Part shown: positions 46,865 to 55,528 of the stretch, piece by piece | Position numbering within the stretch: the first letter of the stretch is position 1 | Layout: each line of letters opens with the position of its first letter | From: Neoaquamicrobium microcysteis | GTDB taxonomy: Bacteria; Pseudomonadota; Alphaproteobacteria; Rhizobiales; Rhizobiaceae | Length of the DNA: 64,000 nt | NCBI RefSeq assembly: GCF_008180155.1 | Contig: NZ_VSZS01000060.1 | Location: forward strand, 62,001-126,000 | Reading direction: 5' to 3' | Translations under genes and position numbers: made by a program | Notes under the pieces: generated by a model | The model's input: the letters and a program-made list of their open reading frames with translations, nothing else | What the model was told of the DNA's origin: nothing | The model's database searches: none

Positions 46865-47950
46865 ATGCCCAGTGTGGTGGTCCGCGACGTGTCGCTCAAT
46901 TTCGGCTCGGTCGAGGTGTTGAAGAGCCTCAACCTGGAGGTCGGCCGGGGCGAATTCCTCGTCCTTCTCGGCCCGTCCGGTTGCGGCAAGTCCACGCTGC
47001 TCAACTGCATCGCCGGCCTGCTCGACGTGTCGCAGGGGCAGATCTTCATCAACGAGCGCAACGTCACCTGGGACGAGCCCAAGGACCGCGGCATCGGCAT
47101 GGTCTTCCAGTCCTACGCGCTCTATCCCCAGATGACGGTCGAGGGCAACCTCTCCTTCGGCCTCAAGAACGCCCGCCTGCCGAAGGACGAGATCGCCACC
47201 CGCATCGCGCGCGCGGCCGAAATCCTGCAGATCGAGCCGCTGCTGAAGCGAAAGCCTCTGGCGCTGTCCGGCGGCCAGCGCCAGCGCGTCGCCATCGGCC
47301 GGGCGCTGGTGCGCGACGTCGACGTGTTCCTGTTCGACGAGCCGCTGTCCAATCTCGACGCCAAGCTGCGTTCCGAGCTGCGCGTCGAGATCAAGCGCCT
47401 GCACCAGAAGCTCGAGAACACGATGATCTACGTCACCCACGACCAGATCGAGGCGATGACGCTGGCCGACCGCATCGCGGTCATGCGCGGCGGCATTATC
47501 CAGCAGCTCGATACGCCGCAGGCGATCTATTCGCGCCCCGTCAACCGCTTCGTCGCCGGCTTCATCGGCTCCCCCGGCATGAATTTCATCGAGGGTGAAG
47601 TGGTCGGCGGTGCCGCCCCCGCCTTCGACGCCGGCGGCATCAAGGTGCCGCTGGACCGCTACGAGTTCGGCGATGGCGGCGCGCGCGGCGGCAAGGCCGT
47701 CTTCGGCGTGCGGCCCGAGCATGTGGCGCTCGGCGATGCCGCTGCCGCCATGCCCTGCCAGTACGATGTCGAGGTGGAGATCGTCGAGCCGATGGGCTCC
47801 GATACGCTGGTCTGGGGCAAGTTCGCCGGCCAGAACCTCAGCTTCCGGGTCGAGACCGAACGCGCGGTTTCCGTGGGCGACCGCGTGCGGATCGGCTTCG
47901 ACCCCGGCCGCGCTTCCCTGTTCGACGCCGACGGCGGCGAGCGCATCTGA
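46865..47950 (+). CDS. Sugar ABC transporter ATP-binding protein (UgpC/MalK type)
   Basis: ATPase of 361 residues: Walker [10 protein letters not shown] (near residue 38), signature [15 protein letters not shown], Walker [16 protein letters not shown], switch His in [17 protein letters not shown], and C-terminal TOBE region from about residue 235 ([22 protein letters not shown]). ATG 46865 is chosen for the GTGGGAGG ribosome site. ATG 46847 in frame is possible and would add six residues. It energises the importer at 43695-46841. Confidence 0.93.
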   Translation: MPSVVVRDVSLNFGSVEVLKSLNLEVGRGEFLVLLGPSGCGKSTLLNCIAGLLDVSQGQIFINERNVTWDEPKDRGIGMVFQSYALYPQMTVEGNLSFGLKNARLPKDEIATRIARAAEILQIEPLLKRKPLALSGGQRQRVAIGRALVRDVDVFLFDEPLSNLDAKLRSELRVEIKRLHQKLENTMIYVTHDQIEAMTLADRIAVMRGGIIQQLDTPQAIYSRPVNRFVAGFIGSPGMNFIEGEVVGGAAPAFDAGGIKVPLDRYEFGDGGARGGKAVFGVRPEHVALGDAAAAMPCQYDVEVEIVEPMGSDTLVWGKFAGQNLSFRVETERAVSVGDRVRIGFDPGRASLFDADGGERI

Positions 47951-47976
47951 AACTGACCCGAACGACGGATACTGCA

Positions 47977-48723
47977 ATGAACTGGTCTTTCCAACTTTAC
48001 TCCGCGCGCAAGTTCCAGCCGTGGGAAAACGTGTTCAAGACGGTCGCCGCTGCCGGCTATACGCAGGTGGAAGGCTTCGGCGGCATCTACGAAGACCCGT
48101 CGGCGCTGCGCGCGCAGCTCGACGCCAACGGCCTGTCCATGCCGACCGGGCATTTCTCGCTCGACATGCTGGAGAACGATTTTGCCACCGCGCGGCGCAT
48201 CGCCGAAACGCTGGGCATCGGCACGCTGATCTGTCCGCACATCGCGGCCGAATTTCGTCCCACCGACGAGGCGGGCTGGCGCTCCTTTGCCGCCCGGCTC
48301 GCCGCCGTTCACGAGAACTGCCGCAAGGCCGGCCTGCGCTTTGCGTGGCACAACCACGATTTCGAGTTCGTGCCCTGCAAGGACGGCTCCGTGCCGCAGC
48401 GTGTCATCCTCGATGCCGCGCCAGAGATCGGCTGGGAGATCGACGTCGCCTGGGTGGTGCGCGGCGGGGCAGACCCGCTGGCATGGATCGGCGACTACGC
48501 CTCGCGCATCGTAGCCGCCCATGTGAAGGACATCGCTCCGACCGGCGTTGCCGAGGACGAGGACGGCTGGGCCGATGTCGGCCACGGCACGATGGACTGG
48601 CCCGGCATCATGAAGGCGCTGCGCGAGAAGACGCCCGCCCGCGTGTTCGTGATGGAGCACGACAATCCCAACGATGTCGGCCGCTTCGCGCGCCGCTCCA
48701 TCGAAGCAGCCAGAAACCTGTAG
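47977..48723 (+). CDS. Sugar phosphate isomerase/epimerase (TIM barrel)
   Basis: Xylose-isomerase-like TIM-barrel protein of 248 residues (AP endonuclease family 2 fold). Motifs: MNWSFQLYSARKFQPWENVF at the start, LRFAWHNHDFEFVP with metal-binding His, GWEIDVAWVVRGGADPLAWI with Glu/Asp, and the late VFVMEHDNPNDVG. Members isomerise or epimerise free or oxidised sugars such as inosose, keto-sugars and tagatose/psicose. It is paired with the Gfo/Idh/MocA oxidoreductase gene downstream, a common partnership. The ribosome site is weak. A palindromic repeat separates it from the next gene. Confidence 0.88.
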   Translation: MNWSFQLYSARKFQPWENVFKTVAAAGYTQVEGFGGIYEDPSALRAQLDANGLSMPTGHFSLDMLENDFATARRIAETLGIGTLICPHIAAEFRPTDEAGWRSFAARLAAVHENCRKAGLRFAWHNHDFEFVPCKDGSVPQRVILDAAPEIGWEIDVAWVVRGGADPLAWIGDYASRIVAAHVKDIAPTGVAEDEDGWADVGHGTMDWPGIMKALREKTPARVFVMEHDNPNDVGRFARRSIEAARNL

Positions 48724-48760
48724 GGGCACGGCTGGAACATGAAAGTCGCGGCGGCCTCAT

Positions 48761-48841
48761 ACCCCCATCCCTTAAGGGGAAGGACGTCGCCGGCGGCTCA
48801 GAATCCCCCTCCCCGTTGAGGGGAGGGGTAAGGGGTGGGGT
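48761..48841. repeat. GC-rich palindromic intergenic repeat, family B copy 3
   Basis: Third copy of the 20025 repeat. The right arm is intact (CCCCCTCCCCGTTGAGGGG, then AGGGGTAAGGGGTGGGG, 48806-48840). The left arm is shortened and degenerate (ACCCCCATCCCTTAAGGGG, about 48761-48780). The centre resembles that of copy 2 (GGCTCAGAAT versus GCAGAAT). It lies in the 200-bp gap between the isomerase and oxidoreductase genes of the operon. Confidence 0.8.
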
Positions 48842-48923
48842 GCCTCAGGCGACCGCCCCGCCGAAAAATCAGGGGGATCGACGGTGCGGTCCGGCAAGAA
48901 CTCATTTCTAGGAGCATCATAAA

Positions 48924-50066
48924 ATGGCGAGGAAACTCGGAGTCGGCGTGATCGGCTGCGGAAACATCTCGGCGGCCTATTTCAAGCTCGCGCCCCTTTT
49001 CAAGGGCGTGGAGATGCGTGCCTGCGCTGACCTTGACCCGAAGGCGGCGGAGGCCCGCGCCAAGGAATTCGGCGTCCGTGCGGAAACCGTGGAAGGGCTG
49101 CTTGCGGCCAACGACATCGACATCGTCGTCAACCTCACGACTCCTGCTGCGCATTACGAGGTTTCCCGGGCGATCCTCGACGCGGGCAAGCACGTTTATT
49201 CGGAAAAGCCGTTCGTCCTGTCGGTTAAGGAGGGGCAGGATCTGGCGAAGCGCGCCGCGAAGAAGGGGCTGCGCGTCGGCTCGGCGCCCGACACGTTCCT
49301 GGGCGGCGCCCATCAGCTCGTGCGCAATCTGATCGACACGGGCAAGGTCGGGCGCGTCACCAGCGGCACCTGCTACGTGATGAGCCACGGCATGGAGCAC
49401 TGGCACCCCAACCCGGATTTCTTCTTTGCGCCGGGCGGCGGGCCGATCCTCGACCTCGGGCCCTACTACATTTCCAATCTGGTGCAACTCATCGGTCCCG
49501 TGACGCGCGTCGCAGCCCTTGCGAGCATCCCTGCGAAGGAGCGCACGATCACGTCCAAGCCGCGCTTCGGCCAGAAGATACCGGTCACGACGCCCACCAC
49601 GATCCATGCGCTGCTCGAATTCGCCAACGGCGCGACGATCACCTTCAACGCAAGCTGGGACGTGTGGAAGCACGGCCATGCGCCCATCGAGCTCTACGGC
49701 GAGGAAGGCACCATCTTCGTGCCCGATCCCAATTTCTTCGGCGGCGACGTGATGTTCACCAACCGGGCCGACCCAGTGAAGAAGCTGCCGAAGTGGCAGC
49801 ACGCCTTCTCCGTGCCCAACCAGCAGCATGCGCAGGGAATGATGGCCAATTACCGCGCGTCTGGCCTTGCCGACATGGCTTTGGGCATCCTGGAAGACCG
49901 GCCGCATCGCTGCTCGCTGGAGTTTTCGCTGCATGTCATCGACGTGATGACCGGCATTCTCAAGTCCGGCGAGACGGGCAAGTTCGTGGCGATGCAGACG
50001 ACCTGCGAGCGCCCCGCCGCGCTTTCGCCGGCGGATGCCAAGGCTATGCTGGCGAAGAAGAAATAG
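48924..50066 (+). CDS. Gfo/Idh/MocA family oxidoreductase
   Basis: NAD(P)-dependent sugar or inositol dehydrogenase-type enzyme, 380 residues. The Rossmann motif is GVGVIGCGNISAAYFKLAPL near the start, and KHVYSEKPFVLSVKEGQDLA contains the EKP catalytic Lys motif (near residues 94-100). The C-terminal beta-sheet substrate domain includes GGGPILDLGPYYISNLVQL with the conserved Asp/Tyr region. AGGAGCATCATAAA gives a good ribosome site. With the TIM-barrel isomerases and aldo/keto reductase it probably forms an oxidation-epimerisation-reduction route for a hexose or deoxy sugar. A strong stem-loop follows. Confidence 0.92.
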   Translation: MARKLGVGVIGCGNISAAYFKLAPLFKGVEMRACADLDPKAAEARAKEFGVRAETVEGLLAANDIDIVVNLTTPAAHYEVSRAILDAGKHVYSEKPFVLSVKEGQDLAKRAAKKGLRVGSAPDTFLGGAHQLVRNLIDTGKVGRVTSGTCYVMSHGMEHWHPNPDFFFAPGGGPILDLGPYYISNLVQLIGPVTRVAALASIPAKERTITSKPRFGQKIPVTTPTTIHALLEFANGATITFNASWDVWKHGHAPIELYGEEGTIFVPDPNFFGGDVMFTNRADPVKKLPKWQHAFSVPNQQHAQGMMANYRASGLADMALGILEDRPHRCSLEFSLHVIDVMTGILKSGETGKFVAMQTTCERPAALSPADAKAMLAKKK

Positions 50067-50073
50067 TTACGAA

Positions 50074-50099
50074 AGGGCCGGCGCCTGTGCGCCGGCCCT
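50074..50099 (+). terminator. Stem-loop after oxidoreductase gene
   Basis: Perfect 11-bp stem, AGGGCCGGCGC (50074-50084) and GCGCCGGCCCT (50089-50099), loop CTGT, then CTCG without a T run. It lies in the 51-bp gap before the aldo/keto reductase gene, whose ribosome site follows immediately. It is probably an internal operon structure rather than a true end. Confidence 0.6.
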
Positions 50100-50117
50100 C
50101 TCGTGAAAGGAACAGAC

Positions 50118-51176
50118 ATGACCTGGCAGCCAGCTGACACCCGCTACGATTCGATGATCTACAACCGCTGCGGCCGGTCGGGACTGAAGCTGCCTGCCAT
50201 CTCGCTCGGTCTCTGGCACAATTTCGGCGGCGATACCCCCCACGAGACAAAGCGTGCCATCTGCCGCAAGGCTTTCGACCTCGGCATCACTCACTTCGAC
50301 CTCGCAAACAATTACGGCCCGCCTCCGGGCTCCGCCGAAGTCGCCTTCGGCGAGATGCTGCGCGCCGACTTTGCCGGCTATCGCGACGAGATGATCATCT
50401 CGACCAAGGCCGGCTACAACATGTGGCCCGGTCCCTACGGCGAGTGGGGCAGCCGCAAATACGTACTCGCCTCGCTCGACCAGAGCCTCAAGCGCATGGG
50501 GCTCGACTATGTCGACATCTTCTATTCGCATCGCTTCGATCCCGAGACCCCGCTCGAAGAGACCATGATGGCGCTCGACCACGCGGTGCGGTCCGGCAAG
50601 GCGCTCTATGTCGGCCTGTCGTCCTACAACTCCAAGCGAACCCGTGAGGCCGTGGCGATCCTCAGGCAGCTCGGCACCCCGTGCCTCATCCACCAGCCCA
50701 GCTATTCGATGATCAACCGCTGGGTGGAGGAGGACGGTCTTCTCGACACGCTGGACGATCTCGGCATCGGCTCCATCGTGTTCTCGCCGCTCGCGCAGGG
50801 CATGCTCACCGACAAATATCTCGGCGGCGTGCCGGACGATGCCCGCGCCGCCCAGGGCAAGTCGCTGCGTCCGGAATTTCTCAACGAGCGCAACCTCGCC
50901 AACATTCGCGGCCTCAACGAGATTGCGAAAAAGCGCGGCCAGACGCTGGCCCAGATGGCGCTGGCGTGGGTGCTGCGCGCCCAGAAGTCCGGCGGCCGCG
51001 TCACCACGGCGCTCATCGGCGCCAGTCGGCCGGGTCAGGTCGAGGACTGCGTCGGCGCACTCGCCAACCTCGATTTCTCGCAAGCCGAACTCACCGAGAT
51101 CGACACCTTCGCCCGCGACGCCGACATCAATCTCTGGGCGGCCTCGTCGGAGCGCAAGGGACCTCAGAGGAAGTAG
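50118..51176 (+). CDS. Aldo/keto reductase (L-glyceraldehyde 3-phosphate reductase type)
   Basis: NADPH-dependent aldo/keto reductase of 352 residues, AKR14/YghZ-like. ISLGLWHNFGGDTPHETKRA and the catalytic Asp/Tyr region ITHFDLANNYGPPPGSAEVA come early, Lys in IISTKAGYNMWPGPYG, and His in DYVDIFYSHRFDPETPLEET. The C-terminal AKR cofactor motif is ALIGASRPGQVEDCVGAL. YghZ-type enzymes reduce L-glyceraldehyde 3-phosphate or methylglyoxal. Here a sugar aldehyde is an alternative substrate. ATG 50118 follows GAAAGGAACAGAC. The GH43 gene starts 27 bp after the stop. Confidence 0.92.
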   Translation: MTWQPADTRYDSMIYNRCGRSGLKLPAISLGLWHNFGGDTPHETKRAICRKAFDLGITHFDLANNYGPPPGSAEVAFGEMLRADFAGYRDEMIISTKAGYNMWPGPYGEWGSRKYVLASLDQSLKRMGLDYVDIFYSHRFDPETPLEETMMALDHAVRSGKALYVGLSSYNSKRTREAVAILRQLGTPCLIHQPSYSMINRWVEEDGLLDTLDDLGIGSIVFSPLAQGMLTDKYLGGVPDDARAAQGKSLRPEFLNERNLANIRGLNEIAKKRGQTLAQMALAWVLRAQKSGGRVTTALIGASRPGQVEDCVGALANLDFSQAELTEIDTFARDADINLWAASSERKGPQRK

Positions 51177-51203
51177 GCGCGCATGCCGGGAGAGGGGAGA
51201 GCG

Positions 51204-52856
51204 ATGAGAAACGCACCGATGATCCGCAATCCGATCCTGCCGGGATTCAACCCCGATCCTTCGATCTGGAGGGTGGGCGATGACTATTACGTCGCCACCT
51301 CCACCTTCGAGTGGTACCCCGGCGTGCAGATCCACCACTCGAAAGACCTCGTGAACTGGCGGCTGGTATGCCGCCCGCTCGATCGCGCGACCCAGCTCGA
51401 CATGCGCGGCAACCCGGATTCCGGCGGCATCTGGGCGCCGTGCCTGTCGTTTGCCGACGGGCTGTTCTGGCTGGTCTATACCGATGTGAAGCGGCTCGAC
51501 GGCGCGTTCAAGGATGCGCACAACTACATCGTCACCGCGCCTTCCATCGAAGGCCCGTGGTCCGACCCGGTCTACGTCAATTCGTCGGGCTTCGACCCGT
51601 CGCTCTTCCACGACGATGACGGCCGCAAATGGTTCCTCAACATGCTGTGGAACCATGTCTCGTCGGGCGTCGGCGGCCAGCCGAAGCACCCGTCCTTCGC
51701 AGGCATCCTGCTGCAGGAATGGGACCCGAAGACGAAGACTCTGACGGGCGAGGCACGCAACATCTTCGCCGGCAGCCCGCATGGGCTTGTCGAAGGGCCG
51801 CATCTCTTCAAGCGCGGCGGCTGGTACTATCTCACGACCGCGGAGGGCGGCACCGGCTACGACCATGCCGTGACGATGGCACGGTCGCGCACCATCGACG
51901 GCCCCTACGAGATGCACCCGCTGACCCATCTCATCACCTCCAAGGACGCTCCCGACGCGACCCTCCAGCGCGCCGGGCACGGCCAGATGGTGGAGACGCC
52001 GCAGGGCGAGGTCTATCACACGCACCTGACGTCTCGCCCGCTGCCCGGCCTGCGGCGTTCTCCGCTCGGCCGTGAGACGGCGATCCAGAAATGCGTCTGG
52101 AAGGAGGATGGCTGGCTCTACCTGGAGCAGGGCGGACAGGTTCCGGCATCCGAGGTTACTCCACCCGAGGATACCTCAAATGCACTTGCTCCGGATGATA
52201 CCCTCAACGACGCCTCTGAGACTACCAAACGGTACGATTTTGACGGTGGAACGCTCCCGCTGGACTTCCAGTGGCTGCGCACGCCGCATTGGGAACGACT
52301 GTTCTCGCTCTCCGACAGGCCCGGCTTCCTGCGGCTCTACGGGCGTGAATCCATCGGCAGCTGGTACGAGCAGGCGCTCGTCGCGCGCCGTCAGGAGGCG
52401 TTCGATTTTCGTGCCGAAACCGAAGTCGACTTCGCGCCCAAGTCGTTCCAGCAGGCCGCCGGTCTGACCCACTACTACAACCGCCACAAGTTTCATTTCG
52501 TTGCCGTAACGCATGACGCGCGGCTCGGCCGGGTGCTCACCGTGATGAGCTGCCCCGGCGACTGGCCGGACGGAAGGCTGGTTTTTCCGCTCGCAGATCC
52601 CATCGCCCTGCCACCCGAAGGGCCGGTCGGGCTCGCGGCCGAAGTGCGCGGAGCCGACCTCGTCTTCAGCTACTACGTCGACGGCGAATGGCGGCAGGCA
52701 GGCCCGGTTCTGGACGCCAGTGTAATCTCGGATGAAGGCGGGCGCGGCGAGCACGGTTCCTTCACCGGCGCGTTCGTCGGAATGGCCGCCTTCGACACCA
52801 GCGGTTCGGGCCTTTGCGCCGACTTCGACTGGTTCAGCTACAGGCGCGGTGGATGA
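51204..52856 (+). CDS. Glycoside hydrolase family 43 beta-xylosidase
   Basis: GH43 enzyme of 550 residues. The five-bladed propeller covers residues about 1-320: NPILPGFNPDPSIWRVGDDY with the catalytic-base Asp, FDPSLFHDDDGRKWFLNM, and HGLVEGPHLFKRGGWYYLTT with the acid Glu. A C-terminal concanavalin-like beta-xylosidase domain begins near residue 345 (LDFQWLRTPHWERLFSL). It removes terminal xylose or arabinose from short xylo-oligosaccharides. No signal peptide is visible, so it acts in the cytoplasm on imported oligomers, consistent with the ABC importer. ATG 51204 follows GAGGGGAGAGCG. The stop overlaps the next start. Confidence 0.93.
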   Translation: MRNAPMIRNPILPGFNPDPSIWRVGDDYYVATSTFEWYPGVQIHHSKDLVNWRLVCRPLDRATQLDMRGNPDSGGIWAPCLSFADGLFWLVYTDVKRLDGAFKDAHNYIVTAPSIEGPWSDPVYVNSSGFDPSLFHDDDGRKWFLNMLWNHVSSGVGGQPKHPSFAGILLQEWDPKTKTLTGEARNIFAGSPHGLVEGPHLFKRGGWYYLTTAEGGTGYDHAVTMARSRTIDGPYEMHPLTHLITSKDAPDATLQRAGHGQMVETPQGEVYHTHLTSRPLPGLRRSPLGRETAIQKCVWKEDGWLYLEQGGQVPASEVTPPEDTSNALAPDDTLNDASETTKRYDFDGGTLPLDFQWLRTPHWERLFSLSDRPGFLRLYGRESIGSWYEQALVARRQEAFDFRAETEVDFAPKSFQQAAGLTHYYNRHKFHFVAVTHDARLGRVLTVMSCPGDWPDGRLVFPLADPIALPPEGPVGLAAEVRGADLVFSYYVDGEWRQAGPVLDASVISDEGGRGEHGSFTGAFVGMAAFDTSGSGLCADFDWFSYRRGG

Positions 52857-53680
52857 AGAGCGAGATCGTCACCCACGACCTCGCGACCGGCAGCGAGCGG
52901 GTCGTTCTGGCCACCGACCAGCTGGTCGAGGCTCCGAACTGGTCGCCAGACGGAAAGTTCATTGTTTTCAACGGTGAAGGCCTCATCTGGCGGCTCGATC
53001 TGGCGGCGGGTGCACGGCCGGAACGCATCGACACCGGCTTCGCCACAGGCTGCAACAACGACCACGGCATCTCGCCCGACGGCACCACCCTCGTCATCTC
53101 CGACAAGACCGAAACCGGCCATTCCTGCATCTACACGCTGCCTATCGCAGGCGGCGCGCCGAAGCGGGTGACGCAAAACGTGCCTTCGTGGTGGCACGGC
53201 TGGTCGCCGGATGGAAAAACGCTGGCCTATGCTGCTGCCCGCGACGGCGTCATGGGCATCTACACCATCCCCGCCGCCGGCGGTGAGGAGACCTGCCTGA
53301 TCGACGGCGGCGGACATTATGATGGGCCTGACTATACGCCTGACGGCGACTGGATCTGGTTCAATTCCGACCGGGGCGGCTCGATGCAGCTCTGGCGCGT
53401 GCGCCCCGACGGCTCCGGCATGGGCCGGATGAGCGACGACGACCGCGTCAACTGGTTTCCGCATCCCTCTCCTGATGGAGCCGCGGTGCTCTACCTGGCC
53501 TATGAGGCGGGCACCGAAGGCCATCCGCGCGACCGGGAGGTGGAACTGCGCCTGACGAACCCCGACGGCGGCGACATCCGCACCGCTGTCAGCCTCTTTG
53601 GCGGGCAGGGGTCGATCAACGTGCCCTGCTGGGCGCCCGACTCGACCGCCTTCGCCTATGTGCGCTATGCGCGACCATGA
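52853..53680 (+). CDS. TolB-like beta-propeller protein without signal peptide
   Basis: Protein of 275 residues built of PD40/TolB-type repeats: APNWSPDGKFIVFNGEGLIW, SWWHGWSPDGKTLAYAAARD, GPDYTPDGDWIWFNSDRGGS, NWFPHPSPDGAAVLYLAYEA and a final NVPCWAPDSTAFAYVRY. About five or six blades. It lacks a signal peptide and the TolB N-terminal domain, so it is not the Tol-Pal TolB. The start ATG 52853 overlaps the GH43 stop by 4 nt. In sugar operons such propellers may act as oligogalacturonate-lyase-like enzymes or sugar-binding proteins. The function here is unknown. Confidence 0.85.
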   Translation: MKSEIVTHDLATGSERVVLATDQLVEAPNWSPDGKFIVFNGEGLIWRLDLAAGARPERIDTGFATGCNNDHGISPDGTTLVISDKTETGHSCIYTLPIAGGAPKRVTQNVPSWWHGWSPDGKTLAYAAARDGVMGIYTIPAAGGEETCLIDGGGHYDGPDYTPDGDWIWFNSDRGGSMQLWRVRPDGSGMGRMSDDDRVNWFPHPSPDGAAVLYLAYEAGTEGHPRDREVELRLTNPDGGDIRTAVSLFGGQGSINVPCWAPDSTAFAYVRYARP

Positions 53681-53705
53681 ATCCCGGACACGAAAGGACC
53701 ACCAG

Positions 53706-54764
53706 ATGCCAACGACGATGAAGGGCCCGGCCATATTCCTGGCGCAGTTCGCGGGCGACGAAGCGCCTTTCAACACGCTGCCATCTATCGCGAAATGGGC
53801 CGCCGGCCACGGCTACAAAGGCATCCAGATCCCCAGCGGCGATGCCCGGCTGTTCGATCTGGAAAAGGCCGCGTCCTCTAGGGATTACTGCGACGAGATA
53901 ACGGGGCTGTGCGCAGAAGCGGGCGTCGAGATCACCGAGCTCTCCACCCACATTCAGGGCCAGCTCGTCGCCGTCCACCCGGCCTATGACGCGCAGTTCG
54001 ACGGCTTTGCGCCCGAGGCGGTACGCGGCAACCCGAAGGCGCGACAGGAGTGGGCGGTCGAGCAGATGAAGCTCGCGGCCAGGGCCTCGCGCAATCTCGG
54101 CCTGCCAGGCTCCGTTTCGTTCACCGGTGCGCTGGCCTTCCCCTATCTCTACCCATGGCCGCAACGGCCGGCCGGGCTGGTCGAAGAAGCGTTTAGCGAG
54201 CTTGGCCGCCGCTGGAAGCCGATCCTCGACGTCTATGAGGATGCGGGCTGCGATGTCGGGTTTGAAATCCATCCGGGCGAAGACGTGTTCGACGGCGCGA
54301 CTTTCGAGATGTTCCTCGACGCGGTCGGCGGCCACAAGCGCTGCATGATAAACTACGATCCGTCGCACTTCGTGCTGCAGCAGCTCGACTATCTCGCCTT
54401 CATCGACATCTATCACGAGCGCATCTCCGCCTTCCACGTCAAGGACGCCGAGTTCAATCCGACGGGGCGGCAGGGGGTCTATTCCGGCTATCAGGGCTGG
54501 GTGGACCGCGCCGGCCGCTTCCGCTCGCTCGGCGACGGGCAGGTCGATTTCGGCGGCATCTTCTCCAAGCTGGCTCAGTACGGCTATGACCGCTGGGCGG
54601 TTCTGGAGTGGGAATGCTGCCTCAAGCACCCGGAAGACGGTGCGGCAGAAGGTGCGCCCTTCATCGACCACCACATCATCCGGGTGACGGAGAAGGCCTT
54701 CGACGATTTCGCCGGCTCCGGTACGGACCGCGCGGCGCTGCGAAAGATGATGGGCATAGGATAA
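53706..54764 (+). CDS. Sugar phosphate isomerase/epimerase (TIM barrel), long form
   Basis: Second xylose-isomerase-like TIM barrel in the operon, 352 residues, longer than the one at 47977. Metal-site motifs: [20 protein letters not shown] with His, [20 protein letters not shown] with Glu/His, [20 protein letters not shown] with Asp/His, [14 protein letters not shown], and the late [16 protein letters not shown] with Glu. The opening ([20 protein letters not shown]) matches a subgroup that sits beside Gfo/Idh/MocA oxidoreductases. It likely epimerises or isomerises a keto-sugar. CACGAAAGGACCACC precedes ATG 53706. Confidence 0.9.
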   Translation: MPTTMKGPAIFLAQFAGDEAPFNTLPSIAKWAAGHGYKGIQIPSGDARLFDLEKAASSRDYCDEITGLCAEAGVEITELSTHIQGQLVAVHPAYDAQFDGFAPEAVRGNPKARQEWAVEQMKLAARASRNLGLPGSVSFTGALAFPYLYPWPQRPAGLVEEAFSELGRRWKPILDVYEDAGCDVGFEIHPGEDVFDGATFEMFLDAVGGHKRCMINYDPSHFVLQQLDYLAFIDIYHERISAFHVKDAEFNPTGRQGVYSGYQGWVDRAGRFRSLGDGQVDFGGIFSKLAQYGYDRWAVLEWECCLKHPEDGAAEGAPFIDHHIIRVTEKAFDDFAGSGTDRAALRKMMGIG

Positions 54765-54834
54765 GGCCGCCAGCCTCTCGACAATGGATGGCTGGCAGGC
54801 TAGGCGGGCGGCAGATCAACCGGAGCCGCCCGTC

Positions 54835-55518
54835 ATGACCGGAACCATCATCGCACCGTCCGTTCTTTCGGCCGATTTCTCCCGCCTCGGCGACGAGGTG
54901 GAAGCGGTGGTTGCCGCCGGCGCGGACTGGATACACCTCGACGTGATGGATGGCCATTTCGTGCCCAACATCACCTTCGGCCCGCAGGTCATCAAGGCGA
55001 TCCGCAACCGCACCGACAAGGTGTTCGATTGCCACCTGATGATCGCGCCGACCGATGCCTATCTGGCCGCCTTCGCCGACGCCGGATGCGACATCATCAC
55101 GGTTCACGCCGAGGCAGGCCCGCATCTCGACCGCTCGCTTCAGGCGATCAAGGCGCTGGGCAAGAAGGCGGGCGTATCGCTCAACCCTTCGACGCCCGAA
55201 AACGTCATCGAATATGTACTCGACCGGCTCGACCTGGTGCTGCTGATGACGGTCAATCCCGGTTTCGGAGGCCAGGCGTTCATCCCCTCGGTGGTCGAGA
55301 AAGTGCGCCGCGTAAAGGCGCTGATCGGCGACCGGCCGATCGACATCGAGATCGACGGCGGGATCACGCCCGAGACGGCACCTCTGGTCACCGCCGCCGG
55401 CGCCAATGTGCTGGTGGCGGGATCGGCGGTGTTCAAGGGCGGGTCCAAGGAAGTCTACGCCAGGAACATCGGTGCGATCCGCAACGCAGCCGACATGGCC
55501 ATCGGACGGATGGTGTAA
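54835..55518 (+). CDS. rpe: Ribulose-phosphate 3-epimerase
   Basis: Interconverts D-ribulose 5-phosphate and D-xylulose 5-phosphate, 227 residues, TIM barrel. Clear signatures: [40 protein letters not shown] (metal His/Asp), [35 protein letters not shown] and [23 protein letters not shown] 54835 is the family start. The ribosome site (GGAG at 54822) is a little far. It is the last gene of the sugar operon and connects xylose or other pentose products to the pentose phosphate pathway. It ends 10 bp from the convergent MCP-like gene. Confidence 0.96.
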   Translation: MTGTIIAPSVLSADFSRLGDEVEAVVAAGADWIHLDVMDGHFVPNITFGPQVIKAIRNRTDKVFDCHLMIAPTDAYLAAFADAGCDIITVHAEAGPHLDRSLQAIKALGKKAGVSLNPSTPENVIEYVLDRLDLVLLMTVNPGFGGQAFIPSVVEKVRRVKALIGDRPIDIEIDGGITPETAPLVTAAGANVLVAGSAVFKGGSKEVYARNIGAIRNAADMAIGRMV

Positions 55519-55528
55519 CGCCTGCGCA

